Notes: generated by a model not told the origin, from the letters alone. DNA of 64,000 nucleotides from CAWDPQ01 sp049642465 (GCA_049642465.1 JBAROV010000164.1:62001-126000), one strand, 5' to 3'; shown: positions 1 through 9,169, numbered from the stretch's first letter. Numbers and translations: made by a program.

Positions 1-741
1 AAACGCATCGAACGTCACAAGCTCAAAGAAAACGAATTCGCGAGGACCGTCGCGCATGCGCGTGACGTGATTACCGACCGTCAACGCGAGATCACCACCA
101 TGATCGTCGTCGCGGTGGTTGCGCTGGCCGCCGTCGGCGGATACCTGTGGTGGAGGAACTCGCGAGCAGGTCACGCGAATGCCGCGTTTGCCGCGGCGCT
201 CGCGACCTATGAAGCCCCAGTAGTTCCACCGGCCGCGCCGGCGCCCGGGAGTCCTGCACCGCTGCCACAACCTGGAACCTTTCAGTCCGAGCAGGCGAAA
301 CTCGACGCGGCTCTCCCGAAATTTCTCGAGGCCGCGGAAAAATATCCGAGCAGTAACGCCGGAATAGCCGCCCGCTATTACGCGGCCGGCATTCTCGCCG
401 GGCTGGGCCGTGCGGCGGAGGCGGAGCAGCGGTTCAAGGAAGTCTCCGACCGAGCGGGAGACGGCATTTACGGCAGAACCGCCAGGCTTGGCATGGCGGA
501 AGCGCAGGTCGCGCAAGGCAAGTACGATCAGGCGATTGCTATCTACACGGAACTCAGTCGCGACACCAACTCCCGTATTCCGGTTGACAGCGTGCTGATG
601 CAGCTCGGTCGCGCATACGTCCGGGCGGGCAAGAAGGAAGAAGCAGTCCGTGCCTTCAACCGGATCGTCGAGGAATTCCCGCAGTCGCTTTACCTCAGCG
701 ACGCGCGCCGAGAGATGGAAGAAGCGCGGAAAACGTCCTAA
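1..741 (+). CDS. TPR membrane protein, YfgM-like (5' end outside window)
   Basis: The frame is open from base 1, so the gene starts upstream; the GTG at 67 is internal. The visible N-terminus is charged and helical (KRIERHKLKENEF...). A single transmembrane segment follows (TMIVVAVVALAAVGGYLWW, about visible residues 35-53), then a Pro/Ala-rich linker, then tetratricopeptide repeats to the end (for example GKYDQAIAIYTELSR and GKKEEAVRAFNRIVEEFPQS). This layout, a short cytoplasmic tail, one membrane anchor and exported TPRs, matches YfgM-like ancillary SecYEG proteins and tol-pal-type TPR proteins. The role is probably in envelope protein handling, but the exact function is not shown by the sequence. 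It converges on the PilZ gene with 2 bases between the stops. Confidence 0.75.
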   Translation, partial: KRIERHKLKENEFARTVAHARDVITDRQREITTMIVVAVVALAAVGGYLWWRNSRAGHANAAFAAALATYEAPVVPPAAPAPGSPAPLPQPGTFQSEQAKLDAALPKFLEAAEKYPSSNAGIAARYYAAGILAGLGRAAEAEQRFKEVSDRAGDGIYGRTARLGMAEAQVAQGKYDQAIAIYTELSRDTNSRIPVDSVLMQLGRAYVRAGKKEEAVRAFNRIVEEFPQSLYLSDARREMEEARKTS

Positions 742-743
742 GG

Positions 744-1178
744 CTACGCCGTTCGGATGCCCTCAGCCGATTCCCAGGTGCGAACAGCGGCTGCCGGCGT
801 CTTCCGGTCAGGCTCGACGAGCAGCCGAAGAGCATAATCGGTCGGCGCGCCGGTTGCCTGGCTCGCAGGGCCAACCCGAAAGATCGCCGACAGAACGTTC
901 GATTTTCGCAGGGCAACGGGAAGGTCAGCGCGCTCGCGGAGACTTCGATCCAGCTGGAAATATACGAGTCGATAGAGAGGGATCGGTACCCCACCCAGAC
1001 ATTCGACGCGCACGCCGTGCTCGCTCACATCTCTCGTGACAACGGATGCGAGCCGGGTCGTCCCCCGCGCGTCCTTCCAAACGATTTGCCCTGGGACGGA
1101 GAGAGGCCGGCGTTCAGCCGAGCGCTTTTCCTGGCGTGGGTGAGTGCCTTGGACGAGTCGAAGCCGCTGCTGTTCCAT
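744..1178 (-). CDS. PilZ-domain protein
   Basis: About 144 residues. The PilZ signature is visible: an RSAER element (RxxxR) near the N-terminus, then DVSEHGVRVE, matching the (D/N)xSxxG motif that with the arginines binds cyclic di-GMP. A single PilZ domain fills most of the protein, so it is probably a stand-alone c-di-GMP receptor controlling motility, adhesion or secretion. I chose the ATG at 1178 because GGAGG lies five bases upstream of it; an in-frame start at 1235 has no such support. No c-di-GMP synthase or flagellar gene is nearby to indicate a target. The 196 bases between this gene and the end of the sigma-54 regulator hold a candidate operator (1354-1368) and nothing else I recognise. 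Confidence 0.75.
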   Translation of the reverse strand: MEQQRLRLVQGTHPRQEKRSAERRPLSVPGQIVWKDARGTTRLASVVTRDVSEHGVRVECLGGVPIPLYRLVYFQLDRSLRERADLPVALRKSNVLSAIFRVGPASQATGAPTDYALRLLVEPDRKTPAAAVRTWESAEGIRTA

Positions 1179-1353
1179 CGGGGCCTCCGGGGTTCGCGCC
1201 GAACATATCCAAGCCGGAGGCCGACTCGACTGCATTCCTTCGACTGCCCTTTCTTCTGAAGTAACCCACTAGCGTGCAACCATTTGCGGCTAATCGCAGC
1301 GAACCAGTTGGCTCACAGACGTGAGTAGTGGGTATCCACTGCCCGAATCCGGT

Positions 1354-1368
1354 GCATACCTGGTATCC
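1354..1368. promoter_or_regulatory. Candidate operator, second copy of the dyad at 4293-4307
   Basis: GCATACCTGGTATCC matches the promoter dyad GTATACTTGGTATAC at 12 of 15 positions. It lies 7 bases beyond the stop codon of the sigma-54 regulator gene, so that gene is bracketed by two similar sites. It could be a binding site of the same factor or a chance relic. Confidence 0.35.
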
Positions 1369-1374
1369 GATTCG

Positions 1375-4284
1375 TCAGATTCGCGCGGCCTCGACGCCAA
1401 GACGCTGCATCTTCAGATACAAACCTCGCCGCGTCAGGCCCAGAAGGCGCGCGGTCTCCGAAATGTTGCCCGCGGATCGCTCCAGGGCGCCTTCGATCAT
1501 TTCCCGCTCGAGTTTTTCGACCGCCACGGCAAGGGTTGTGCGTCCCGGTCGTCCGCGCGGCGCCTCCGTCCCGACGAGCACGCCCGCGCCAAAGGCGGAT
1601 GACAGCAGGTCCGGCGTGATGACGCCTCCCGGAGTGGTCATCGCCACGGCCCGCTGCACTTCATTCCGAAGCTGGCGCACGTTTCCCGGCCACGGAAAGG
1701 CGTCGAAGATGTCGAGTGTTTCTGGGCTCAATCGCACCCCGGGTTTTGCCAGCCGATCGCAGGCTTCCCGCAGAAAGAACGTACTGAGGTGGGGGATCTC
1801 CTCCCGCCGCTCGCGCAGCGGAGGCACATGGATCCGGATCACGCTCAGGCGGTAGAAGAGATCTTCGCGGAACTTGCCAGCCGCCACGCGCTGCTCCAAA
1901 TCGGCGTTTGTCGCGGCGACGACGCGAACGTCGACGCGGTGCGGCTTGGTGTCGCCTACCGGAAGCACCTCTCCCTGCTCGAGAAAGCGGAGCAGCTTCG
2001 GCTGGACGTCCAGCGGGAGATCGCCCACCTCATCGAGAAACAGCGTCCCGCCGACAGCGGTTCTCAACACGCCAGGCTGATCGGCCACCGCGCCGGTGAA
2101 GCTGCCTCGCCGGTGTCCGAACAACTGACTGTCGGCAAGTTCGCGCGTGGCGCTCGTGCAGTTGTAGGGCAGGAACATGTTGCCGCGCCGAAACGATCCC
2201 GCGTGGATGGCTCGCGCAACGAGATCCTTTCCGGTGCCGCTTTCGCCGGTAATCAGCACGGTCAAATCGTTGCCTTGCAGCCGCTGGATCTGATCGGCCA
2301 CGCGCTGCATGGCCGCACTCGCGCACACAAACCCAGGCAACAAGGGCTCGAGTTGCCGCTCGATCGAACCAGGCACCATCTCAGTGGGCCTCTCGCGAGC
2401 CTGGCACAGATCGAATCCCTGTTTGAGCACGGCGCACAGCGTTCGGAATCGCTGGCTGACGGCCGGACTGAACGGTCGCATCATCGACACGACCACGAAA
2501 CGGGGACCAGCCGCATCGCGCCCGAGAGGCTCCACCGTCACGAGCGGCGGCTGGCTTGTCGAGAGCGAGCGAGTGGCAGCCAGCGCGAGCGCCTGCGCGC
2601 TGTCGGCGTTGCACCCGGCGTGGGCCAGGACCCGGACTTGCCCCGGATTCACCTGGACAAAGACCACGGCTGCTTGCGCATCACAGCCTTCGAGCAGCGC
2701 AGTCGCCCCTTCGCGCGCCAGCAGGGCGGGCATTGCCGCAGCATCCACAATCCTTCTCACCAGCGCCGCGTCACCATCCATTTGGAGGCCGACGTAGGCG
2801 CCGGTCGCCGAAGCCGGGACAGCCTCGATCGCCGCTCGCGCCTCGGCGAGCTGGGGTCCGGCGTTGACAGACTCGAAGAGCGAGACGGCTTGAGTCAGAT
2901 AGTGCGTGGCTCGAGATCGGGCGCCGGCCGACGCGGACAGCCGCCCCAACTCGAGATAGCTCAGACCTGCCTGATAGCGTTCCCCGAGCACATCGAAGAC
3001 GCTGACGCTTTGTCCGAAGTCGTGATACGCCTCGGTCAGCCGGCCGCTCGAGGCAAGCAGCCGACCGCGGAGGCGCAGGTATTCACCCCACACTCCGCTC
3101 ATCCCGCCTGGCTGCACTCGTTCGGCGATGGCCTCGAGCCGCGCGCGCGATTCCTCCTGACGATCGGCCGCGAGCAGCGCCTCGGCGGCAATCAATTCGG
3201 CCTGGAGCGCGTACCCTGCCGGCGCATCGGGCGATTCGGCGACGCTCGTCGCAAGGCTGAGCGCTTGACCGGGATCGCCCCGCCTCAGCGCGAGACGCCC
3301 CTCGAGGACGCGCAGCGACCATTGATACCAGCGGCTCGCGTGCGCCCCCTTGTCGCCATAGGCTTCGTGCGCTTTCTGCAGGCAACGGCTGACTTCGTCG
3401 TGCTCGCCGCGAATTAAATGGATCTGCGCCAGCGTGTCGAACACGGCACCCGTCGTCTCGCGCATGAACTGCATCGGACTCCGCACATCCAGCGCACGAT
3501 GCAAGGCTTCTTCGGCGCGTTTCAGATTCCCGACGCGCACGCAGATCTGCCCGAGTGAGGCCAGCGCCACTCCAAGACCGTGAGGAGTTCCGGCTTGCTG
3601 CTGTAACTCGACACTCCGCTCCACGAGGGTCAGCGCCTGATCGTGCCGGTGCTGCATCAATGCGACGTTCGCCTGATTGCCGTAGATAGTGGCCAGCACA
3701 TCGACGGCCTGGGCCATCAGCGCCAAACGCTCCGCGTGGCGCAGCGCCGCCATGGCTTCATCCAGCCGTCCCTCCTGCGCCAGCGTCACGCCCGACAGCG
3801 AATGCACCATCGCGAGATGTCGCCGGTCGCCGGCCGCGTGAAGTGCTGACGCGGCTCCCGCAATGTGTTCGCGAACAATCGCCGCGTCGCCGACCTGGCG
3901 ATAACAGAGACCGAGTTCGTAGTGGGCGAGTCCGATCGCGCGTGAATCGTGCGCCCGTTCCGCCTGCTTCAGCGCGCGGGTCAGGAAGGCAATCCCGCGG
4001 GACGGTTCACCCCGCGCCACCGCCACTCGTCCGTGCATCCGCCAGAGGTCCGAGAGGCGGGCGGGGTTGAGTCGCTCTCGCTCATCAGGCGGACGGCCGA
4101 GCGCCTCGGTCGCCTGACGGAGGTCGTCCTGAAGGAGCCACGCCTCGGCCAGCGCACAACGGATCTGCACCTGGTCGTCTCGACGGAGCGCCGGCTCTTT
4201 CAGGACGCGTACGAGCAAAGACGTCGCGTCGGGACCACGGCCCTGCTCCAGCGCTTGCAGCGCCTCGGCGTATAACGGGTTCAC
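1375..4284 (-). CDS. Sigma-54 dependent transcriptional activator with N-terminal TPR array
   Basis: About 969 residues. The N-terminal half is a long array of TPR-like helical repeats (ALGRPPDERERLNP..., YELGLCYRQVGDA, NQANVALMQHRHDQAL). A GAF-like or degenerate middle part follows, then a full AAA+ sigma-54 activation domain: Walker A GESGTGKD near residue 680, the sigma-54 loop written GSFTGA instead of GAFTGA near 728, Walker B TLFLDEVGDL, and the FREDLFYRL element. A Fis-type helix-turn-helix ends the protein (NISETARLLGLTRRGLYLKM). There is no receiver domain, so the TPR region is the likely signal input, as in MalT-like regulators. The frame also allows a GTG at 4314, but that codon lies in the -35 box; GTG 4284 sits where a leaderless transcript would begin. 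Its targets are unknown. Confidence 0.85.
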   Translation of the reverse strand: MNPLYAEALQALEQGRGPDATSLLVRVLKEPALRRDDQVQIRCALAEAWLLQDDLRQATEALGRPPDERERLNPARLSDLWRMHGRVAVARGEPSRGIAFLTRALKQAERAHDSRAIGLAHYELGLCYRQVGDAAIVREHIAGAASALHAAGDRRHLAMVHSLSGVTLAQEGRLDEAMAALRHAERLALMAQAVDVLATIYGNQANVALMQHRHDQALTLVERSVELQQQAGTPHGLGVALASLGQICVRVGNLKRAEEALHRALDVRSPMQFMRETTGAVFDTLAQIHLIRGEHDEVSRCLQKAHEAYGDKGAHASRWYQWSLRVLEGRLALRRGDPGQALSLATSVAESPDAPAGYALQAELIAAEALLAADRQEESRARLEAIAERVQPGGMSGVWGEYLRLRGRLLASSGRLTEAYHDFGQSVSVFDVLGERYQAGLSYLELGRLSASAGARSRATHYLTQAVSLFESVNAGPQLAEARAAIEAVPASATGAYVGLQMDGDAALVRRIVDAAAMPALLAREGATALLEGCDAQAAVVFVQVNPGQVRVLAHAGCNADSAQALALAATRSLSTSQPPLVTVEPLGRDAAGPRFVVVSMMRPFSPAVSQRFRTLCAVLKQGFDLCQARERPTEMVPGSIERQLEPLLPGFVCASAAMQRVADQIQRLQGNDLTVLITGESGTGKDLVARAIHAGSFRRGNMFLPYNCTSATRELADSQLFGHRRGSFTGAVADQPGVLRTAVGGTLFLDEVGDLPLDVQPKLLRFLEQGEVLPVGDTKPHRVDVRVVAATNADLEQRVAAGKFREDLFYRLSVIRIHVPPLRERREEIPHLSTFFLREACDRLAKPGVRLSPETLDIFDAFPWPGNVRQLRNEVQRAVAMTTPGGVITPDLLSSAFGAGVLVGTEAPRGRPGRTTLAVAVEKLEREMIEGALERSAGNISETARLLGLTRRGLYLKMQRLGVEAARI

Positions 4285-4291
4285 GCGGCGC

Positions 4292-4319
4292 AGTATACTT
4301 GGTATACACGCCACGTCAA
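4292..4319 (-). promoter_or_regulatory. Promoter of the sigma-54 regulator with overlapping GTATAC dyad
   Basis: On the minus strand TTGACG (4319-4314) is followed after 16 bases by TATACT (4297-4292), close to the sigma-70 consensus. The GTG start at 4284 is 7 bases downstream of the -10 box, which fits a leaderless mRNA. Two GTATAC palindromes separated by three bases (4293-4307) cover the -10 region and spacer, a typical position for a repressor or autoregulatory site. Confidence 0.6.
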
Positions 4320-4344
4320 CTACCGTGACGCGAACGGTCAGAAG

Positions 4345-5250
4345 TCAGGGACGATTAGCCGTTTTCAAACCGAAACGGTAGGTCAGGATCTTATAGACCA
4401 GCTTGGCGCAGAGGAAGTTCGGAGCAATCATCCCCGGTAGCGGGCTGAGCTCCACGAGATCGCACCCCACGACGGTCCGACGCTCGGTGGTGGCGCGGAG
4501 CAAGGCAAGCATCTCGTACCAGGACAGGCCGCCCGGCTCCGGTGTTCCCGTTGCGGGCATGATTGCCGGGTCCATCGCGTCCACGTCAATCGTGATGTAC
4601 ACGTTCTCGCTGAGTGTCTCGATCACCTCGTCGACCCAGCGCGGATTCTCGCGCATCGAGGTGTCATAAAAGATCGTCGTCGACAGCTGCGAGACGGCCT
4701 GCGCCTCTTCCGTTGACATGCTGCGGATGCCCACCTGCGTCACCCTGGCGTACTCGAGCGTCCGGCGGATCGCGCACGCGTGGTTGTGGCGCGTCCCCAT
4801 GTAGGAGTCGCGCAGGTCGGCGTGCGCATCGATCTGTAGCACCGACAGACCGGGATACCTGGCGGCTGCCGCTGCGACGAGCGGCGGCGTAATCGAGTGC
4901 TCGCCGCCAAGCGTGACGAGGAACTTGTCTCGACGGACGATCTCGTGAGCGACGCGCCTGATCTCGGCCAGCACTTCCGGAAGTTCGCCGAAGGGCAGTT
5001 CCATCTCCGGCAGCGTGAAGATGCCGTGGCGGTGAATGTCGACCCCGACTTCCTCATCCCACAGTTCCATGTGGGATGACGCCTGGAGGATTTCGCGAGG
5101 ACCATTTCGCGTTCCGCCGACGTAGGACGTCGTGCGATCAACGGGGACCGGGAGAATGACGATTTCCGATTCGTCGAACGAGCGTTGTTCCGGGAGGGCT
5201 CCACCGAACGCGAGCGGCGCACCATGGTCGTACTTGAACGGAAAACTCAT
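4345..5250 (-). CDS. speB: Agmatinase / arginase-family ureohydrolase
   Basis: About 301 residues, the usual family length. The manganese ligands of the ureohydrolase fold are all visible: GGEHSIT (His), DAHADLRDSY (the DAHxD motif) and TIDVDAMDPA (DxDxxDP). The product probably hydrolyses agmatine to putrescine and urea, but related enzymes act on guanidinobutyrate or arginine and the sequence does not settle the substrate. The ATG at 5250 overlaps the stop of the upstream deoxyhypusine-synthase-like gene (ATGA), so the two are translationally coupled. An in-frame reading continues far upstream inside that gene but is a shadow. The coupling suggests both enzymes serve the same polyamine pathway: putrescine made here would be a substrate for the partner. 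Confidence 0.85.
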   Translation of the reverse strand: MSFPFKYDHGAPLAFGGALPEQRSFDESEIVILPVPVDRTTSYVGGTRNGPREILQASSHMELWDEEVGVDIHRHGIFTLPEMELPFGELPEVLAEIRRVAHEIVRRDKFLVTLGGEHSITPPLVAAAAARYPGLSVLQIDAHADLRDSYMGTRHNHACAIRRTLEYARVTQVGIRSMSTEEAQAVSQLSTTIFYDTSMRENPRWVDEVIETLSENVYITIDVDAMDPAIMPATGTPEPGGLSWYEMLALLRATTERRTVVGCDLVELSPLPGMIAPNFLCAKLVYKILTYRFGLKTANRP

Positions 5251-6323
5251 TTTCCGCGCGCCTCGAACCGCGACGGGGGGAAAGGGCGGCCGTCCATACT
5301 CATGGCGCTGCCCGACAAATCGAATTGGCGTGCCTTTCGAGCGGCCACGGTCTCCCCGGCACTCGCGGTGAGCGCACTGACGAGAATCGGCAGTGCGACC
5401 GTGACGTCCGCCTGCACCGTCACCTGCTCCGCATCTGTCGCCAGCTTCCCCCAGCTTTGCGCCTCTTCCAGACTGGAGCCGGACGCGCCGCCGAAGTGCG
5501 GGACGTCCGTGACGATCTGCAGCGCGTAACGGTGTCCACCGACTCGATCGTCGTAGAACTCGGCCTGCACGCTGGCCTGGTTGATGAAATTCTTTGGCGT
5601 GCCGCCACCGAGGACGACTGACGCCGTGCGAGGATGCCTGATGACGAGATTCGCGGACTCGATGATGTCGCCAATGACGTCGATGAGGCCCGCGGCTGGG
5701 TCGCGATGGCGCGCCTGGGAAAGCCCCATTCCGATCGACGAATCCGCAATCGCCGGGCAGAAGATCGGTACAGACGCGCGGTAAGCGGCGGTCAGAATGC
5801 CCTGCCGCCCCGTTTCCTTCCACAGGTGCTCGCCAAGCCGGTAGAGGAACTCGCGGGAGGTATAGGGACGCCGCTCGAGGGTCATGACGAAGGCCGCAAT
5901 CCATTCGTCGTTGTCCACGAACTCGTCTTCACTCGCATAAGTGTCGTAGACCCGATCGATGTGGTCGGCCTGCAACGCGGCGTCGTTTTCCCGCGGCGAC
6001 CCGACGTAGTGCCGCCGACCCCGCGTCTCGTGCAGATCGTGATAAAGATTGGCGCCGGTTGACACCAGGCAGTCCACGTACCGCTGCTCGATGAGGTGCG
6101 CGACGATCAGCCGCATTCCGCCGGCGCTCAGCGCGCCGGCCATGCCGAGAAAGATCGTGCAGTCATCTCCCAGCATCTTTTCCCAGATTCGTCGTGCGGT
6201 CGCGAGGTTGCGCCCCTGGAAGGAGATCTTCTCCATCCGAGCCAACATCTCGCTTGCCGCAAGATCCGGTGTCACCGCGAACGGTTCGACCGGCACACGC
6301 AGAAAACGGGATTTGTGCGGCAT
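5247..6323 (-). CDS. Deoxyhypusine-synthase-like protein
   Basis: 358 residues covering the whole deoxyhypusine synthase fold (PF01916). It has the NAD-binding core and the catalytic-lysine region, here GGGTPKNFINQAS, which aligns with the VKHH lysine region of the eukaryotic enzyme, so the essential Lys is kept. Eukaryotes and archaea use this fold to modify eIF5A/aIF5A from spermidine. Bacteria lack that pathway, and bacterial homologues are thought to make homospermidine or act on other aminobutyl acceptors. Its coupling to the agmatinase-like gene (4-base overlap) supports a polyamine role. No arginine decarboxylase or S-adenosylmethionine decarboxylase is in the window. Assignment to the family is secure; the reaction is inferred. 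Confidence 0.85.
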   Translation of the reverse strand: MPHKSRFLRVPVEPFAVTPDLAASEMLARMEKISFQGRNLATARRIWEKMLGDDCTIFLGMAGALSAGGMRLIVAHLIEQRYVDCLVSTGANLYHDLHETRGRRHYVGSPRENDAALQADHIDRVYDTYASEDEFVDNDEWIAAFVMTLERRPYTSREFLYRLGEHLWKETGRQGILTAAYRASVPIFCPAIADSSIGMGLSQARHRDPAAGLIDVIGDIIESANLVIRHPRTASVVLGGGTPKNFINQASVQAEFYDDRVGGHRYALQIVTDVPHFGGASGSSLEEAQSWGKLATDAEQVTVQADVTVALPILVSALTASAGETVAARKARQFDLSGSAMSMDGRPFPPSRFEARGK

Positions 6324-6345
6324 GCCGGCGCTTAGTGTAACTCGT

Positions 6346-6375
6346 TAGCTTCAGGCTTCCAGCTACCAGCTCAGA
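6346..6375. repeat. Word repeat, family AGCTGGTAGCTGGAAGC
   Basis: Short spacer made of GCTTCaGGCTTCCAGCTACC and a further AGC. Read on the minus strand it starts directly at the TGA of the protease-fusion gene. The same word occurs after rpoN (35922-36015) and after xerD (58543-58582). Confidence 0.6.
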
Positions 6376-9169
6376 ATGCCCGACCGACGCGCGCGAATAC
6401 GGCAAAGCCGCGATCGTCAGGATCCGGCCCGCGGCGCCACGCCGCGCCGCCGGAGAAGGTCACCGGCAGGAAATATCCCAGCACCGTGTCGAGTGAGAGT
6501 TCGGCGCCAACGGAAGACCGGATGTCTGCCGCGCGGAAGCGGTTCGACCACGCCTGGCCGGCGTCGACGAAAACCGCCGCGTGCACGTTGCGGAGAAAGA
6601 AGGGCAATGTGCCACGCCCGCGCTCGACATGAGCGACGGGCACGCGGTAATCGACGTTGAGAACGGCGGCGCGATGACCAAACAGCCGATCCGGATCCAG
6701 ACCACGGATGAGCCCGATGGCGTCCGTACCGAAGCGGAATCCGCCCGGTTGGGGGTCGCTGCCACTCGCACTGAATTCACGCCGAAGCGGCACGTCTCCC
6801 CACGAAGCCGCAGCTGCGCCACGAACGGCGAGGACGGCGTGGCGAGGCCAGGCTCGGACATATCGTCTCGCATCGAACGTCGCGGCCAGGCTGGTCAGGC
6901 CGCCGAGCGATCCCGTCCGCGTTCCCTCCAGCGTGGTGGTCAGCCGGCCGCCTTCTTCAGGCGAGATCGAATAGCCAAACATGCGTGCCGCGTTGAACGA
7001 CCACCCCGTGCGCAGCGACGTGCGCCGGAGTCGGACTCCATCCGCGTCGCGGCAACTCTCGACAGCGCCGTCGCACGCGAAGCTTTCACTGGAGCCGTGC
7101 AGCTCCGCCAGCACACTTTGCGACCAGCGGATGCGCCGCGACACGAGCAACATACCGGCATCCGCTTCCACAATTCGCCGCTCACCTCCGCGCCAGGGAT
7201 CCGTATCGTCTGACGTGACAAGGTAGAACGTCGGACGCCATCGGTCGTACGCGTAGCCGACCTGCCAATCCGGACGCGCGCGGCTGATGGCCCATCCCGC
7301 TTCCACGCCGTAGGCGTGGCGTCCCAGCGCGTCAACCGACGCGGTTGCTGCACCCACCACGGTTTCTCCCTGGTCTGACTCGAGGGTCGGCGTCCAGAAA
7401 CGAGGCAGGACGGTCGCGAGGGGAGAGTAGCGTCGGGCGGAGATCGCAGCGCTGACATCACGGCTTTCCGCCGCGGGCTGCTGCGCAGCCGTGAGCGTCG
7501 CCCAGCGCGCGGTGTCGAGCGGCAGCTGGAACAAGTCGTAGCCGTCGGCTGTGTAACCGACGAATACCAGCGAACGCCCATCCGGCGAGACCGCTGGCGA
7601 TTGTGCGCTGGCACCCGTACCTTCGAGGCGACGAACCGGACCGCCTGCAACTGAGATCGAACAGATCTGAAACGGGTGTTCGCTCGAGGCTGCCGCAAAA
7701 TAGATCGTTGACCCATCCGGGGACCATACCGGTCCGGCGTTGCGGCCGCTGCCCACGAGTACATGCAGCTCGCCGCTTTCCGCATCGACGAGCACGATTT
7801 CCGATGCGCCGCCGTGCACTCGTCGCTCGGCAACGATCCGCGTGCCATCAGGCGACCAGCGCGGCCCGGCAAAGTGTTGGTCAGGAGCGGAGGCCAGCGC
7901 CCGCGGTGTCCATTGAAACGAGGGAGCCAGTGGAGCCGTCGCAAGTTCGCGCCGATCCGCCCGCTGCACCACGAAGACCAGTTTCGAACCGTCGGGGGAT
8001 ACGTCCGGATCGAGTGCTCGCGCTCCGACTGTGATGCGCTGCACCCGACCATCACGGAGCCCGGCCGAATACAGATCCGACTGCAGCCCCACATCGTGGA
8101 CGATCTCGATTTGATCGAACACCGCGCGATCGCCCGCCACCGCCACCTGATCGCCGAAATAGCGCGTGGCGACCTTCCGCGATTGGCCGCTCGTGAGATC
8201 GAGTTCCCTCAGCGCCGGGAATCCATGTGGGTCGTCGAGCGAATACAAGATGTGACTCGCGTCCACAAATCGTGGCCCCGAGACAAAGAACCCGTGGTCC
8301 GTGAGCCGCCTGGCCGATTGTTCGGTGCGCGTGCGGTGCGGCGCCGATGAGGCAAAATCGCTCCACAACTGTCCCAGCGATCGGCCGAACACTTTCCTGA
8401 ACGCGCGCGCACCAAAATATGGCACCTGCTTCGCGGTTTCGTCCGTCAGGCGCCGGAGCGCTTCCGCGCCGTATCGCTCGGCGAGGAATTGGTGAAAGTA
8501 CGCACCGTACAGATACGGGGTCGTCCCCGAGGGCCAATCGACGAGACGGCTGCTCGCGCGATCCAGACGCTCCAGACGCCGTCCGGCCGCGGCGGTCTGC
8601 AGAATCAGCCGGAAGTCTGCCGCCGGCACGCGGCCGACGCCCGTTTGCGCCGACTCCTGCCAGGTCGCGAGACCTTCGATCTGCCAGATGGGTGTGAACG
8701 TGTTGGGGTAGAGCAGCGGCAACCGCCCGAACACGCGTCGCAGACCGCCGATCCAGCCGCCGCTCCGGCTCAAATGGACGATGTGGGTGTACTCGTGGGT
8801 GAAGACGAGACGCAGCCAGTCGTCGGTGTTGCCAATGATGCTGTCGGCAGGCGGGACAGCGGCGGCGAGTTCGATCGTGTTGTACGGAACCGGCGTCGCC
8901 CATCCATTCGAGAGGTCGCTTTGATCGACGAGGATGACCTGCACTCGGCCGCTGGCCGGCCCAAGACCACCGTCAATAGTGGTCGCGACTTCCTCGACCA
9001 GCCGCGCGAGTCGCTGGGCGAGCGCTTCTTCGCCTTGGTGAAAGTGGATGTCGAATCGCGGCGTGCTAATCGTCTGAAAACGGAGGCGCGGATCGTAACG
9101 CGTCGAGCCTGTCGCGAGGGCAGCCGCGAGCAGCAGCCCAACCGCGGCGATCACCGCCGATCGCCTCAA
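6371..9169 (-). CDS. Secreted gluzincin metalloprotease / beta-propeller / outer-membrane barrel fusion
   Basis: 932 residues. A signal peptide (MRRSAVIAAVGLLLAAALA) is followed by a peptidase-MA-like domain with HEYTH at residues 125-129 and a downstream glutamate in PIWQIEGLATWQES, the expected HExxH...E zinc site. Residues of about 290-560 carry TolB-type propeller repeats (RWSPDGTRI, VWSPDGSTI, AVSPDGRSL). The last 300 or so residues alternate polar and hydrophobic in beta strands, include an Omp85/BamA-like stretch (IGLIRGLDPDRLFGHRAAVLN) and end in Phe (RVGRAF), as outer-membrane barrels do. The protein is probably anchored in the outer membrane with the protease facing the periplasm or exterior. 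It starts with TTG at 9169 overlapping the mutS stop (TTGA); a GTG at 9154 is an alternative. The substrate is unknown. Confidence 0.75.
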   Translation of the reverse strand: MRRSAVIAAVGLLLAAALATGSTRYDPRLRFQTISTPRFDIHFHQGEEALAQRLARLVEEVATTIDGGLGPASGRVQVILVDQSDLSNGWATPVPYNTIELAAAVPPADSIIGNTDDWLRLVFTHEYTHIVHLSRSGGWIGGLRRVFGRLPLLYPNTFTPIWQIEGLATWQESAQTGVGRVPAADFRLILQTAAAGRRLERLDRASSRLVDWPSGTTPYLYGAYFHQFLAERYGAEALRRLTDETAKQVPYFGARAFRKVFGRSLGQLWSDFASSAPHRTRTEQSARRLTDHGFFVSGPRFVDASHILYSLDDPHGFPALRELDLTSGQSRKVATRYFGDQVAVAGDRAVFDQIEIVHDVGLQSDLYSAGLRDGRVQRITVGARALDPDVSPDGSKLVFVVQRADRRELATAPLAPSFQWTPRALASAPDQHFAGPRWSPDGTRIVAERRVHGGASEIVLVDAESGELHVLVGSGRNAGPVWSPDGSTIYFAAASSEHPFQICSISVAGGPVRRLEGTGASAQSPAVSPDGRSLVFVGYTADGYDLFQLPLDTARWATLTAAQQPAAESRDVSAAISARRYSPLATVLPRFWTPTLESDQGETVVGAATASVDALGRHAYGVEAGWAISRARPDWQVGYAYDRWRPTFYLVTSDDTDPWRGGERRIVEADAGMLLVSRRIRWSQSVLAELHGSSESFACDGAVESCRDADGVRLRRTSLRTGWSFNAARMFGYSISPEEGGRLTTTLEGTRTGSLGGLTSLAATFDARRYVRAWPRHAVLAVRGAAAASWGDVPLRREFSASGSDPQPGGFRFGTDAIGLIRGLDPDRLFGHRAAVLNVDYRVPVAHVERGRGTLPFFLRNVHAAVFVDAGQAWSNRFRAADIRSSVGAELSLDTVLGYFLPVTFSGGAAWRRGPDPDDRGFAVFARVGRAF

